The translations under genes and the position numbers were made by a program. Below the pieces are notes generated by a model, which worked only from the letters and a program-made list of their open reading frames with translations, was not told the origin of the DNA and did no database searches. A stretch of DNA of 64,000 bases from Acidimicrobiales bacterium (GTDB lineage Bacteria > Actinomycetota > Acidimicrobiia > Acidimicrobiales > SZUA-35): assembly GCA_020630195.1 (NCBI GenBank), contig JAHDBV010000007.1, positions 1-64,000 on the forward strand, given 5' to 3'. Below are positions 45,710 to 55,418 of this stretch, piece after piece (within the stretch, counting starts at the first letter, position 1; each line of letters starts with the position of its first letter).

Positions 45710-46927
45710 TCAGCCGATCCGGGGAGGGAAGAACCCCTCGGGGGCGACGATGTCGTCCGGTGAGAGATCGTCGATCGATTCCTTGCCGAGCCCGAACATC
45801 GTGGCGTCGATGCCGCCACGGAGGATGTCGAGCACGTTCTCGACGCCGGCCTGGCCGTTGGCGGCGAGGCCCCACAGGTAGGCCCGGCCGATCAGCACCG
45901 CCCGGGCGCCGAGGGCGAGGGCCTTGACGACGTCGGACCCTCGGCGGATGCCGCCGTCCATCACGACCTCGATCTGATCGCCGACGGCATCGACGACCTC
46001 GGGCAGGATCCGGATCGGCGCCGGTGCACCGTCGAGGTTGTTGCCACCGTGATTCGAGACCGAGATGGCGGTGGCGCCCGCGTCGACGGCCCGGCGGGCC
46101 TCGTCGGCCCGGCTCACGCCCTTGACCATGAACGGTCCGCCCCACTCCTCGCGGAGCCAGGCGACGTCGGACCAGGTCACCGGTGGGGTGCCCATCCACA
46201 CGCCATAGGCCTCGAAGAAGCCGGGCACGCGATCACCCGGGGTGACGAAGTTCGGCACACCGAGGTCGGGCAACGCCCCCGAACGGACCCAGTCGAGCAA
46301 CCACGCCGGCCGGCGGGCGACATCGGGAGCGTGGGTGAGCGCCGTCTTCAGATCGACCGACTGCGGGATCGCCGGCGAACCCCAGTCGCGTCCGTGGGAG
46401 AACGACCAGTCGAGGGTGAGGATCAGGCCCACGGCTCCGGCGGCCCGGGCACGGTCCATCCGGGCGACCATCGAGTCGCGATCGCCCGCCCAGTAGATCT
46501 GGAAGAACGTCGACGGGTTGGCCTCGATCACGTCCTCGAGCGGCATCGACGCGAACGAGGACAATCCCATCGGGATGCCCCGGGCGGCGGCGGCCCGAGC
46601 GACGGCGACCTCACCGTCGGGGTGCACGGCCTGGACGCCGGTGGGCGAGATCATCACGGGCATCGACAGGCTCTGGCCCATGACGGTGGTGGCCATCTCC
46701 CGCTTGGCCGACTGGCCGGCGGTGATGGGACGGATCCCGAGCTGATCGAAGGCCGACAGGTTGTCGTTCATCGACACCCCGGCCTCGGCGCCGGCGATCA
46801 GTGCGCCGTAGACCGACGAGGGCAGACGTCGCTTCGCCCGCTGCTGTGCGACGGCGACCGTCTCGAACCACGGATTCGTGGCCCAGGGGTTGTGCTCGGC
46901 GAGCTGCTTGACGATGTTGCGGGCCAC
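45710..46927 (-). CDS. mftD: FMN-dependent alpha-hydroxy-acid dehydrogenase, MftD-like
   Basis: SPTGVQAVHPDGEVAVARAAAARGIPMGLSSFAS, VSNHGGNNLDGAPAPIRILPEVV, MDGGIRRGSDVVKALALGARAVLIGRAYLWGLAANGQAGV. Confidence 0.8.
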   Translation of the reverse strand: MARNIVKQLAEHNPWATNPWFETVAVAQQRAKRRLPSSVYGALIAGAEAGVSMNDNLSAFDQLGIRPITAGQSAKREMATTVMGQSLSMPVMISPTGVQAVHPDGEVAVARAAAARGIPMGLSSFASMPLEDVIEANPSTFFQIYWAGDRDSMVARMDRARAAGAVGLILTLDWSFSHGRDWGSPAIPQSVDLKTALTHAPDVARRPAWLLDWVRSGALPDLGVPNFVTPGDRVPGFFEAYGVWMGTPPVTWSDVAWLREEWGGPFMVKGVSRADEARRAVDAGATAISVSNHGGNNLDGAPAPIRILPEVVDAVGDQIEVVMDGGIRRGSDVVKALALGARAVLIGRAYLWGLAANGQAGVENVLDILRGGIDATMFGLGKESIDDLSPDDIVAPEGFFPPRIG

Positions 46928-47018
46928 GGGAGACTCCTCGGCGATCGACGGCGATCGGTGGTGAGGGCACACGATACGGCCGCGGCCGCGCCGCCCCGAA
47001 TCCGGGCGGCGGCGAGTG

Positions 47019-47210
47019 TCAGAGCGTGGCCGTCTCCGGCTGGTCGATCCGCTCGTGGGTGCGTGCGGACCGAGCGACCTCGATCGCCCGGCGGCGGGCG
47101 TTCATGCGGATCGTCTCGGTCAGCATGTGGGAGGAGATGTAGGCGAGCGTGGCGACGAATGAGACGGCCATGAGCACGCCGATGGCGAGAAGCATCGTGG
47201 AAAGCGACAC
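47019..47210 (-). CDS. Small single-TM protein
   Basis: 63 aa: MSLSTMLLAIGVLMAVSFVATLAYISSHMLTETIRMNARRRA. Confidence 0.5.
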   Translation of the reverse strand: MSLSTMLLAIGVLMAVSFVATLAYISSHMLTETIRMNARRRAIEVARSARTHERIDQPETATL

Positions 47211-47436
47211 GGGCGGGTTCCTTTGCCTGGCGGGTGGCGGTGGACGTGTTGCGGTTGTGTGACGACATTACCGTTCTGTCACGCCCCGGGCAAATCAGCC
47301 CAGGGACGTTCCGTGAGATTTCGGCGAATCCGCCACGCCGGGTGGTCGCTCGAGCGCACTCCGTCGAGATCGGCGGGATCGGCCGTCGAGATGGCGGCGT
47401 TCGGGCCGACCCCGGCCGGCGTGCGACACTGCCGAC

Positions 47437-48903
47437 ATGGCCGCATCCCGACGCCCGAACCTGCTGTTCATCATGAGCGACGACCACGCCGCCCACGCGA
47501 TCTCCGCCTACGACGACCGGCTGACGACCACCCCGCATCTCGACCGGCTCGCCACCGACGGGATGCGCTTCGACGCCGCCTTCTGCACCAACTCGATCTG
47601 CACTCCGAGCCGGGCGGCGATCCTGACCGGGACCTACAACCACGTGAACGGCGTGACCACGCTCGACACCCCGCTCGACAACACACTGTGGAACGTGCCG
47701 ACGGCCCTGCGCGACGCCGGCTACCGCACCTCCATCGTCGGGAAGTGGCACCTCGGCCACGGACCGCACCACGACCCGACCGGTTTCGACGAGTGGCGGG
47801 TGCTGCCCGGCCAGGGGCACTACCACAACCCCGTGATGCTCGAGGCGGGCGGCCGAGTGGTGGAACGCGGCGGCTACGTGACCGACCTCATCACCGACGA
47901 CACGATCGCGGCGATCGACCGGTGGGCCGATGCCCGCGCCGCGGGGGACCTCGGGACGGATGCCCCCTTCGCCGTGTTCTGTCACCACAAGGCGCCACAC
48001 CGCACCTGGGAACCGGCCCCGGAGTTCTTCGACCTCTACGACGACGTCGAGATCCCGGAACCCGAGACGTTCCACGACACGCTCGAAGGTCGGGCGGAGG
48101 TCGTGCAGGCCGTCAAGATGCGGATGCTCGACCTCGACCCGATCACCGATCTCGGGGCCCCGGTGCCCGACGGACTCGATCTCGAGGCCGAGATCTCGTG
48201 GCGCTACCAGCGCTACATCAAGCGCTACCTCCGCACGATCGCCTCGATCGACAAGGGCGTCGGCCGGTTGCTCGATCACCTCGAGTCGATCGGCGAACTC
48301 GACGACACGGTGATCGTCTACACCTCCGACCAGGGGTTCTTCCTCGGCGACCACGGCTGGTTCGACAAGCGGCTCATGTACGAGGAGTCACTCACGATGC
48401 CCCTGCTCGTGCGCTACGGCCGCGAGGTCCGGCCCGGCTCGGTGAACGACGACCTCGTCGTCAACGTCGACCTCGGCGTGACCCTGCTCGACCTCGCCGG
48501 CATCGCCCCACCCGAACACGTCCAGGGCCGCTCGATCGCGCCGTTGCTCCGTGGCGAGCGCCCCGATGACTGGCGGACCGCGGCGTACCACCGGTACTGG
48601 ATGCACCACGACCGGAACCACGACGTGCCCGCCCACTACGGCGTGCGGACCCGGACCCACAAGTTGATCTGCTACTACAACGATCCGCTCGGCCAGCTCG
48701 GCGCCAACGGACCGGTCGAACCGCCGGAGGTCGAGCTGTTCTGCCTCGAGAGTGACCCGTACGAAGTCGACAACCGGATCGCCGACCCGGAGCTCCGCCC
48801 CGTCCTGGCGGATCTCGTCGCCGAGTTGCGGCGCACCCAGGCCGAGATCGGCGACGAGCCGTATCCCGCGGTCGAGACGCTCCTCGACGAACTGCTCGGC
48901 TGA
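47437..48903 (+). CDS. Type I sulfatase
   Basis: NLLFIMSDDHAAHAISAY, CTPSRAAILTG (C-x-P-S-R formylglycine motif), GKWHLGHG. Confidence 0.93.
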   Translation: MAASRRPNLLFIMSDDHAAHAISAYDDRLTTTPHLDRLATDGMRFDAAFCTNSICTPSRAAILTGTYNHVNGVTTLDTPLDNTLWNVPTALRDAGYRTSIVGKWHLGHGPHHDPTGFDEWRVLPGQGHYHNPVMLEAGGRVVERGGYVTDLITDDTIAAIDRWADARAAGDLGTDAPFAVFCHHKAPHRTWEPAPEFFDLYDDVEIPEPETFHDTLEGRAEVVQAVKMRMLDLDPITDLGAPVPDGLDLEAEISWRYQRYIKRYLRTIASIDKGVGRLLDHLESIGELDDTVIVYTSDQGFFLGDHGWFDKRLMYEESLTMPLLVRYGREVRPGSVNDDLVVNVDLGVTLLDLAGIAPPEHVQGRSIAPLLRGERPDDWRTAAYHRYWMHHDRNHDVPAHYGVRTRTHKLICYYNDPLGQLGANGPVEPPEVELFCLESDPYEVDNRIADPELRPVLADLVAELRRTQAEIGDEPYPAVETLLDELLG

Positions 48904-48919
48904 CCCGGCGAGCGACGCC

Positions 48920-50119
48920 TCAGCCGGTGCCGGCGACGCCGCGGGCCCGGTGGAGCTGGGCCCAGAGGCGCTGTTCCTCGACGGGATCGACCCCTCCCGG
49001 CCGTTCGTGGAGTGCGGCGAGCCGGGCCATGGCGGCGTGCATGTCGTCGAACTGTTGGCGGGCCGCACGGGGGAGTGAGCGGCGGGCGGCGAGCATCGAG
49101 TCCCAGTGGCCGAAGACGGTCCATTCCGCCGGTTGGAGGCCGTAACGCTCGGCCAGGAGGGGAGCGAGCTCGACGAGGCGCCGCTCCTCGCGGCGGCGTT
49201 CCCGGATGACCATCACCGCGGCCGCGACGAAGAGCACGAAGAAGCCCAGCGCGGCCACGCCCACGATCGCCATGGAGCCCGTGGCGTCGGCCAGCGCGAG
49301 CGATCCGTTCCAGGCGGCGTGACTGGCGATGGCGAGCAGCAGCCCCCACCACGCCGACCACGGCGACCGACCACGCTCGAGCGCCCGGCCGATCGCGAGG
49401 CCCGTCCATGCGGTGAACAGTGGGTGGGCGAACGGGGTGAAGATCGCCCGGAGCACGAACGTGCCGACGAGCTGATCGTCGGGTGCGAGCGCGAAGTAGG
49501 TCATGTCCTCGATCACGGCGAAGCCGAGCCCGACCCAGCCGGCGTAGACGATCCCGTCCATGACCGAGTCGACCTCCCGACGCCGCACCATCCAGGCGAT
49601 CCCCGCGGCCTTCCCGATCTCCTCGACGATCGGCGCCGAGACGACCGCCGCGGCCACCGAGCCGGCGGCGAGCTCCACGAGGGAGTTGATGACGACGGCC
49701 ACGAGGCCGGCCACCGACGCGCCCCACAACACCGCGTGGACCCGGGCCGACAGCGGTTCCGGTTCGGCCCGATCGAGCCAGGCCAACGCCGGCCACACGA
49801 TGAGGATCGGGACGAGGCCGAGGAGGAAGGGCACGGTGGCGACCACGGCGAGGTAGCCGAGGGTCGGGATGGTGAACACGAGCGCCAGCACGACCGGGAC
49901 CGACAGCCACGACGGCAGGCGGGGCTGGTGGTTCTCCACGTGGCGCACATGTGCGGTCCACGTGTGCCCGTTCCACCAGCGCCAGGTGAACGAGCCGGTT
50001 TCGGCCCACGGGTCGGGGTACCACGACGCCCCGGCGGTTCCCCCGTCGGGGCCGACCCGGCCGACGTCGGGCACGGGGCCCGACGGTGGTGGCGGCGGCT
50101 GTGGCGCGGTGAGCGACAT
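48920..50119 (-). CDS. PrsW family intramembrane metalloprotease-like protein with N-terminal DUF2510-like WYPDP motif
   Basis: ASWYPDPWAETGSFTWRWWNGHTWT; VSAPIVEEIGKAAGIAW; GFAVIEDMTYF; multiple TMs. Confidence 0.85.
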   Translation of the reverse strand: MSLTAPQPPPPPSGPVPDVGRVGPDGGTAGASWYPDPWAETGSFTWRWWNGHTWTAHVRHVENHQPRLPSWLSVPVVLALVFTIPTLGYLAVVATVPFLLGLVPILIVWPALAWLDRAEPEPLSARVHAVLWGASVAGLVAVVINSLVELAAGSVAAAVVSAPIVEEIGKAAGIAWMVRRREVDSVMDGIVYAGWVGLGFAVIEDMTYFALAPDDQLVGTFVLRAIFTPFAHPLFTAWTGLAIGRALERGRSPWSAWWGLLLAIASHAAWNGSLALADATGSMAIVGVAALGFFVLFVAAAVMVIRERRREERRLVELAPLLAERYGLQPAEWTVFGHWDSMLAARRSLPRAARQQFDDMHAAMARLAALHERPGGVDPVEEQRLWAQLHRARGVAGTG

Positions 50120-50200
50120 AGGTCGGTCAGTCTGGCCGACCGGGCCGTTCGTCGCCTCCCCCGGACATCGGGGGAGGTGCGGTGTGGACGCCCTCGCGGG

Positions 50201-51484
50201 TCAGGGCACGAGGCAGGTCACGTCGAGCCCCGCACCGGACCGGTGGCGGCGGGTGCCGCGATCGATCGTGCAGCTCACGTCGGTGCCGTCGAGCGACCGG
50301 ACCCGCACGGCGGTGGCGTCGGGATGATCGTCGAGCAGGGCGACGTCGACGGGCAGACGGAGACGTTCGACCGTCGTGCCGGCGGGCGTGACGATCGAGA
50401 GCTCGACGGCGTCGGCCCCTTCGACCGCGAGGCTCGTGCGTTCCTGGACCTCGGCGAGCACCGACGGCGTCGCATCCCCGCCGCCCGGATCGGTGACGGC
50501 GAGCCCACCGGCCACGGCGAGCCCGAAGGCGCCGACGGCGAGGGCGCCGGCGGCGACCCGGCGGCGTGACTCGAACGCGGCCACGGAGCCCGTGGTCGGC
50601 TCGGGCTGCGGGCGCAGCTCGATGACGGGGGTGGGCAGGCGGACGGCGTCGTCGTGTTCGACCGGCACGTTCGCGCCACCGCGGGCGGCGCCGAGCTGGT
50701 CGGTGTCCGCGATGATCCCGTCGACCTTGGCCCCACGGAGATCGGCACCGCGCAGGTTCGCCCCGGTGAGGTCGGCCTCACGGAGATCGGCCATGCGAAG
50801 ATCGGCGCCCCGGAGATCGGCGCCCCAGAACTCGGCTTCCCGGAGATCGGCGCCGCGGAGATCGGCGGCGCGCAGCGACGTCTGCACGAGGCACGAACGA
50901 TGGAATCGGGCCCGGCGGAGGTCGGCGCGGTCGAGTGACGCGGCCGACAGATCGGCGCCGTCGAAGCAGCCACCATGGGCCCGCACCCGGAAGAGGCCGG
51001 CGCCGGCGAGGGTGGCCCCGGTGAGGTTCACCCCGGCGAGGTCGGCCTCGGTGAGGCGAGCGTCGGTGAGGTCGGACGCGGCCAGGTCGGCACGACGGAG
51101 GTCGGCGTTCGACAGGCGGGCGGAGCGCAACGAGCGCTGCCGGAGGTAGGCGCCGCGCAGGCGGGCGCCGTGCAGGTCGACGTTGTCCAGTTCGGTCTGG
51201 AGGGCGACCTCGGCCCGGACACGTCGGGCGGCCTGCTCGTCCGTGATGGCGATCGCGAGCGAGCCGACCACGACCACCGCACCGAAGGCGAGGAGTGCGA
51301 TCGGCAGGGGAGCGGTCAGGTCGACACCGGATCGGGTGGCGACGACGGTGACGAGGGCGGCTGCGGCCGTGGCGACGAGCAGACGGTCGACGGAGTGCCG
51401 GGTGACGAGGCGGTCGCGGACACGGACGGCCACGTTGCCGATGCCGGTGTCACGCCAGCGAGGGGTGGAGTTGGTGGGAACCAT
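50201..51484 (-). CDS. Membrane-anchored pentapeptide repeat protein
   Basis: TM pair, then ADLRGADLREAEFWGADLRGADLRMADLREADLTGANLRGADLRGAK pentapeptides, then TM and extracytoplasmic tail. Confidence 0.85.
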   Translation of the reverse strand: MVPTNSTPRWRDTGIGNVAVRVRDRLVTRHSVDRLLVATAAAALVTVVATRSGVDLTAPLPIALLAFGAVVVVGSLAIAITDEQAARRVRAEVALQTELDNVDLHGARLRGAYLRQRSLRSARLSNADLRRADLAASDLTDARLTEADLAGVNLTGATLAGAGLFRVRAHGGCFDGADLSAASLDRADLRRARFHRSCLVQTSLRAADLRGADLREAEFWGADLRGADLRMADLREADLTGANLRGADLRGAKVDGIIADTDQLGAARGGANVPVEHDDAVRLPTPVIELRPQPEPTTGSVAAFESRRRVAAGALAVGAFGLAVAGGLAVTDPGGGDATPSVLAEVQERTSLAVEGADAVELSIVTPAGTTVERLRLPVDVALLDDHPDATAVRVRSLDGTDVSCTIDRGTRRHRSGAGLDVTCLVP

Positions 51485-51542
51485 GGCGTCCCCGTCGGCG
51501 CCGGTGTGCAGATCATGAGGGCGGCGGTGCGAGACTCCGGTC

Positions 51543-51917
51543 ATGGCGACCCATCCCCGACTGAGTGCGATCACCCTCGCGGTCTCCGACATGGCCGCAT
51601 CGCTCGAGTTCTACGAGGTCCTCGGCGGTGTCGTCACCCACGGCGGCCCCGACTCGCCGTTCACCTCCATCCGGATCGGCGGAACCGATCTGCACGACGG
51701 CTCGTTCCTGAACCTGCAACTGCGGGCGGAGCCCGTCGTCGGCGGTTGGGGCCGGTGGATCCTCCACGTCGCCGATCCCGACGCGGTGCACGGCCGGATG
51801 GTCGAGGCCGGGCTCCGACCCGACGCGGCGCCCTCGGACGCGCCCTGGGGTGAGCGCTACTTCCATGTCCGTGATCCGGACGGTCACGAACTCAGTGTGA
51901 GCCGCCCCCTCGTCTGA
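51543..51917 (+). CDS. VOC (glyoxalase/bleomycin resistance) family protein
   Basis: SAITLAVSDMAASLEFYEVLGG, HVRDPDGHELSVS. Confidence 0.88.
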   Translation: MATHPRLSAITLAVSDMAASLEFYEVLGGVVTHGGPDSPFTSIRIGGTDLHDGSFLNLQLRAEPVVGGWGRWILHVADPDAVHGRMVEAGLRPDAAPSDAPWGERYFHVRDPDGHELSVSRPLV

Positions 51918-51944
51918 GGAACTCATGGGTCATCTGCCTCATGA

Positions 51945-54788
51945 GTGGCCCGGTCGAGCCGATGGGGCGGGATCGTGTCGCCCCACCTCACCTCCCTGCG
52001 CGTCCGGCTGATCCTCGCCGCCATCGCGGTCGCGGCGGTCCCGCTGGGGCTGTTCGCGGTCATCGCGGCACAGCGCCAGGCCGATCTCGCGACCGACACC
52101 GCCTTCATCCGGCTCGAGGGCCAGGCCTCGGCTCAGACGGCCCGCCTGACGCAGATCCTCTCCGCCGATCTCGAGGTCGCGACCCTGCTCGCCGAGGATC
52201 CGGGACTCCGCCTCGCCATGGCGCAGGGCCCGGTCGGGGAGACCAACTTCCTGACCGAACGCACCGCCTCGCTCGACATCCGTTCCGTGGTGCGGTTGGA
52301 GAGCGGTCGAGCCATCACCGGGGTGCCCGCCGCCGCCCTCGAGCGCTTCGACAGCGGGATGATCTCGCCGACGTCGCCGATCGTGGCCGTCGACACGGGT
52401 GGCGCGAGCCCGTCGGGCTTCGTGCACGTGGCGATCCCCGGATTCGCCGGGTCCGACGGCACCGGCCGCAGTCTCCTGGTCGAGTTCGATCTCGCCGACG
52501 TCACCGAACTCGGGCGGGACTACTCCGGCCTGTCGGCCACCGGTGAGACGAGCGTCGCCCAGCGCAACGCCGACGGTTCGGCCTCGTTCGTCGCCCCGCT
52601 GCGCTTCCGCGACGACGCCGTGTTGAACATCGAGGTCCCGGCACACCGCACCGACATGCCCGTCATCCGGGCCGTCAATGGCGAGCCGGCCCGCTTCACC
52701 GACACCGTCGACTACCGCAACGAGCCGGTGCTGGCCGTGACCCGCAGCGAGCCCGTGAGTGGCTGGGGCGTGGTCGTCAAGATGGACCGGGCCGAAGCCC
52801 TCGACAGCGTCGGGCAGTACCGCTCCGCACTCGTCGGCGCTCTCGTCGCCGGTGTCGGCCTCGCGGCGCTGTTCGCGATGTTCCTCGGGACCAGGCTCGT
52901 GCGTCCCATCCGCGACGTGGTCGCCATGACCCGCCGGATCGGTGGTGGCGATCTCGACGGACGGATCGACTCCAGACGTGGTGACGAGGTCGGTGACCTC
53001 GCCCGCGCCGTCGACCGGATGGCCGGCCGCCTCCGAGCCGCCGACCACGCGGCGCGTGTGCGCGAGGCGGAGATCGGATCGATGCACACCCGGATGCGCG
53101 CCGTGTTCGACGGTGCCGCCGACGCGATCCTCGACGTCGACGACGGCTTCGTCGTGGTCGAGGCCAACCCGGCCGCGGAGGATCTCTTCGGCGCCGAGGT
53201 GGTCGGCCAGCCGGTGGCCCGACTCTTCCTGCCGGGGATGCGGGCGACCGACCCGCGTGACCCGCTCGTCCGCCTCGTCGAGGTCGCCGATGCCGCCGGA
53301 GAGGACGAACCCGGGACCGACCGCAGCTCCGAGGCCTGCCGCCTGCTCGTCGCCGGTGACCACGGACTCCGACATCTCACGGTGTCGGCGTCGTGGCATC
53401 GCGCCGCGGACGCTCGCGGTCTGACCCTGATCGCACGCGACGAGACCGATCGGATCGCCCACCAGCGGGCGCTGCGGTACCAGGCCTCGCACGACGCCCT
53501 CACCGGGCTCGCCAACCGGACCGAGATCGTCCGCCGTCTCGAGCAGGCGCTCGACGACGACGCCCCGCTCGCCGTCTTCTTCGTCGATCTCGACCGCTTC
53601 AAGATGGTCAACGACACACAGGGCCACGCGGTGGGCGACGAGGTGCTGCGTCAGACGGCGGACCGCCTCCGGAACCTGACCCGGGAGGCTGACGAGATCG
53701 CCCGCTACGGAGGCGATGAGTTCGTCATCCTCTGCCGTAGCTGCGACGCCGATCAGATGGCGCTCGCCACGGCCAACCGCCTCGTGCGGGCCCTGTCCGA
53801 ACCGATCGAGACCGGCATCGGGCCGATCCGGCTGAGCGTCAGCATCGGCGTCGTGCCGCCCTCGGCACTCGAGTGCGACGCATCCGAGGCCCTGATCCGG
53901 GCCGACCTCGCGATGTACCGGGCGAAGGACCGCGGCCGCGATCGCTACGCCATCTACACACCGGACCTCGCCTCGGCCCAGGCCCGACGCAACACCCTCG
54001 AGCTCGCCTTGCGCAAGGCGATCGAAGACGGCGCCGTCGATCTGCACTACCAGCCCGTCGTCGACCTCGCGTCGGGCTCCGTCGCCGGCTTCGAGGCCCT
54101 CGCCCGTTGGGAACTCGACGGCCAGATGGTCTCGCCGGCCGAGTTCATCCCCCTCGCCGAGGAGACCGGGCTGATCGTCCCGCTCGGTCGCCAACTCCTC
54201 CGCCGGGCGATGCACGCGACTCACGGGTGGCAGAGCCGACATCCGGGATGTCGTGTCGCCGTGAACCTCTCGGCTCGTGAACTCGCCGAAGACGACCTCG
54301 TCGACGCGGTGTCCGTGCTGCTCGGCGAGTCGGGGGTCGACCCGGCGCTCGTGACCCTCGAGATCACCGAGACCGCCGTCATGGAGAACCTCGGCGACGC
54401 CGTGCGGACCCTCGACGCACTCCGCGGCATGGGTCTGCGGATCTCCCTCGACGACTTCGGTACGGGATTCTCATCGCTCAGCCACCTGCGCCAGCTCCCC
54501 GTCGACACCGTCAAGATCGACCGGACCTTCATCGCCGAGCTCGACGACATCTCGACCACGGCGAGCGTGGTCGACGTGGTGCTCGGCCTCGGCGCGTCGC
54601 TCGGCCTGTTCGTCGTGGCCGAGGGCATCGAGACCGACGCCCAGGCGGTTGCGTACCGATCAGCGGGCGGTTCGTTCGCCCAGGGCTACCGCTTCTCGAA
54701 GCCGCTGCCGCTGGCGGACGCCCTCGATGCGATCCCGGGCATCCACGCCGACATGCGTGAGATCGCCGCGCTGCCCGACCTCTACTGA
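51945..54788 (+). CDS. HAMP-PAS-GGDEF-EAL cyclic-di-GMP signalling protein
   Basis: N-terminal TM sensor, HAMP, RYGGDEFVILC, FEALARW, DDFGTGFSSL, EGIET; start could be a GTG slightly downstream. Confidence 0.93.
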   Translation: MARSSRWGGIVSPHLTSLRVRLILAAIAVAAVPLGLFAVIAAQRQADLATDTAFIRLEGQASAQTARLTQILSADLEVATLLAEDPGLRLAMAQGPVGETNFLTERTASLDIRSVVRLESGRAITGVPAAALERFDSGMISPTSPIVAVDTGGASPSGFVHVAIPGFAGSDGTGRSLLVEFDLADVTELGRDYSGLSATGETSVAQRNADGSASFVAPLRFRDDAVLNIEVPAHRTDMPVIRAVNGEPARFTDTVDYRNEPVLAVTRSEPVSGWGVVVKMDRAEALDSVGQYRSALVGALVAGVGLAALFAMFLGTRLVRPIRDVVAMTRRIGGGDLDGRIDSRRGDEVGDLARAVDRMAGRLRAADHAARVREAEIGSMHTRMRAVFDGAADAILDVDDGFVVVEANPAAEDLFGAEVVGQPVARLFLPGMRATDPRDPLVRLVEVADAAGEDEPGTDRSSEACRLLVAGDHGLRHLTVSASWHRAADARGLTLIARDETDRIAHQRALRYQASHDALTGLANRTEIVRRLEQALDDDAPLAVFFVDLDRFKMVNDTQGHAVGDEVLRQTADRLRNLTREADEIARYGGDEFVILCRSCDADQMALATANRLVRALSEPIETGIGPIRLSVSIGVVPPSALECDASEALIRADLAMYRAKDRGRDRYAIYTPDLASAQARRNTLELALRKAIEDGAVDLHYQPVVDLASGSVAGFEALARWELDGQMVSPAEFIPLAEETGLIVPLGRQLLRRAMHATHGWQSRHPGCRVAVNLSARELAEDDLVDAVSVLLGESGVDPALVTLEITETAVMENLGDAVRTLDALRGMGLRISLDDFGTGFSSLSHLRQLPVDTVKIDRTFIAELDDISTTASVVDVVLGLGASLGLFVVAEGIETDAQAVAYRSAGGSFAQGYRFSKPLPLADALDAIPGIHADMREIAALPDLY

Positions 54789-55360
54789 GCGTCGGCTGCC
54801 GGTCGCTCGACCGGCGTCGTGTTCGCGACGAACGCCTCCGCCCAGGCCCCGAGACCCTCGACGGCGTCGGGTGCGACGTCGCGGTCGACGAGCGACTCGA
54901 AGGCCTTCGCCACACTGAGCGGTTCGTGGATCGTGCAGCCCATGTGGGTGAAGATCATGCGGAGGATCTCGAGCCCGCCGGCGCCGCCCTTGCTCCCCGG
55001 CGACGCGGAGAGCAGGCCGATGCGGCGGGGACGGAACGCGAACATGTCGGCGCGTGACACCCAGTCGATGGTGTTCTTGAGGACGCCGCTCGGGCCGCCG
55101 TTGTACTCGGGGCTCGCGATCACCACGGCGTCGGCGGCGGCGATGCGCTCATGGAGCCGCAATGCGGCCTCGGGTGCGCCGTCCCGCTCCTCCAGATCGC
55201 CGTCGTAGAGCGGCAGCGGGAAGCGGCCGAGCTCGACGTGGTCGACCTCGGCGCCGGCGGCGGCGAACGCCCGGCCTGCAGCGAGGGCGAGCCGGGTGTT
55301 CAGCGAGTCGGCGCGGGTCGACCCGGACAATGTGACGATGCGGATGGGGGCGTCGGTCAT
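54782..55360 (-). CDS. NADPH-dependent FMN reductase family protein
   Basis: IVTLSGSTRADSLNTRLAL, VIASPEYNGGPSGVLKNTIDWVSR. Confidence 0.92.
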   Translation of the reverse strand: MTDAPIRIVTLSGSTRADSLNTRLALAAGRAFAAAGAEVDHVELGRFPLPLYDGDLEERDGAPEAALRLHERIAAADAVVIASPEYNGGPSGVLKNTIDWVSRADMFAFRPRRIGLLSASPGSKGGAGGLEILRMIFTHMGCTIHEPLSVAKAFESLVDRDVAPDAVEGLGAWAEAFVANTTPVERPAADAQ

Positions 55361-55418
55361 GGCCCGACCCTACGGTCCGGCAGCGCCGGCCCGGGGATCG
55401 CGTCCCGGGCGCCGGGAC

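Noticed and set aside
47259-47282. CRP/cAMP site
   Set aside because: Consensus needs TGTGA-N6-TCACA; here the half-site spacing is 14 nt.
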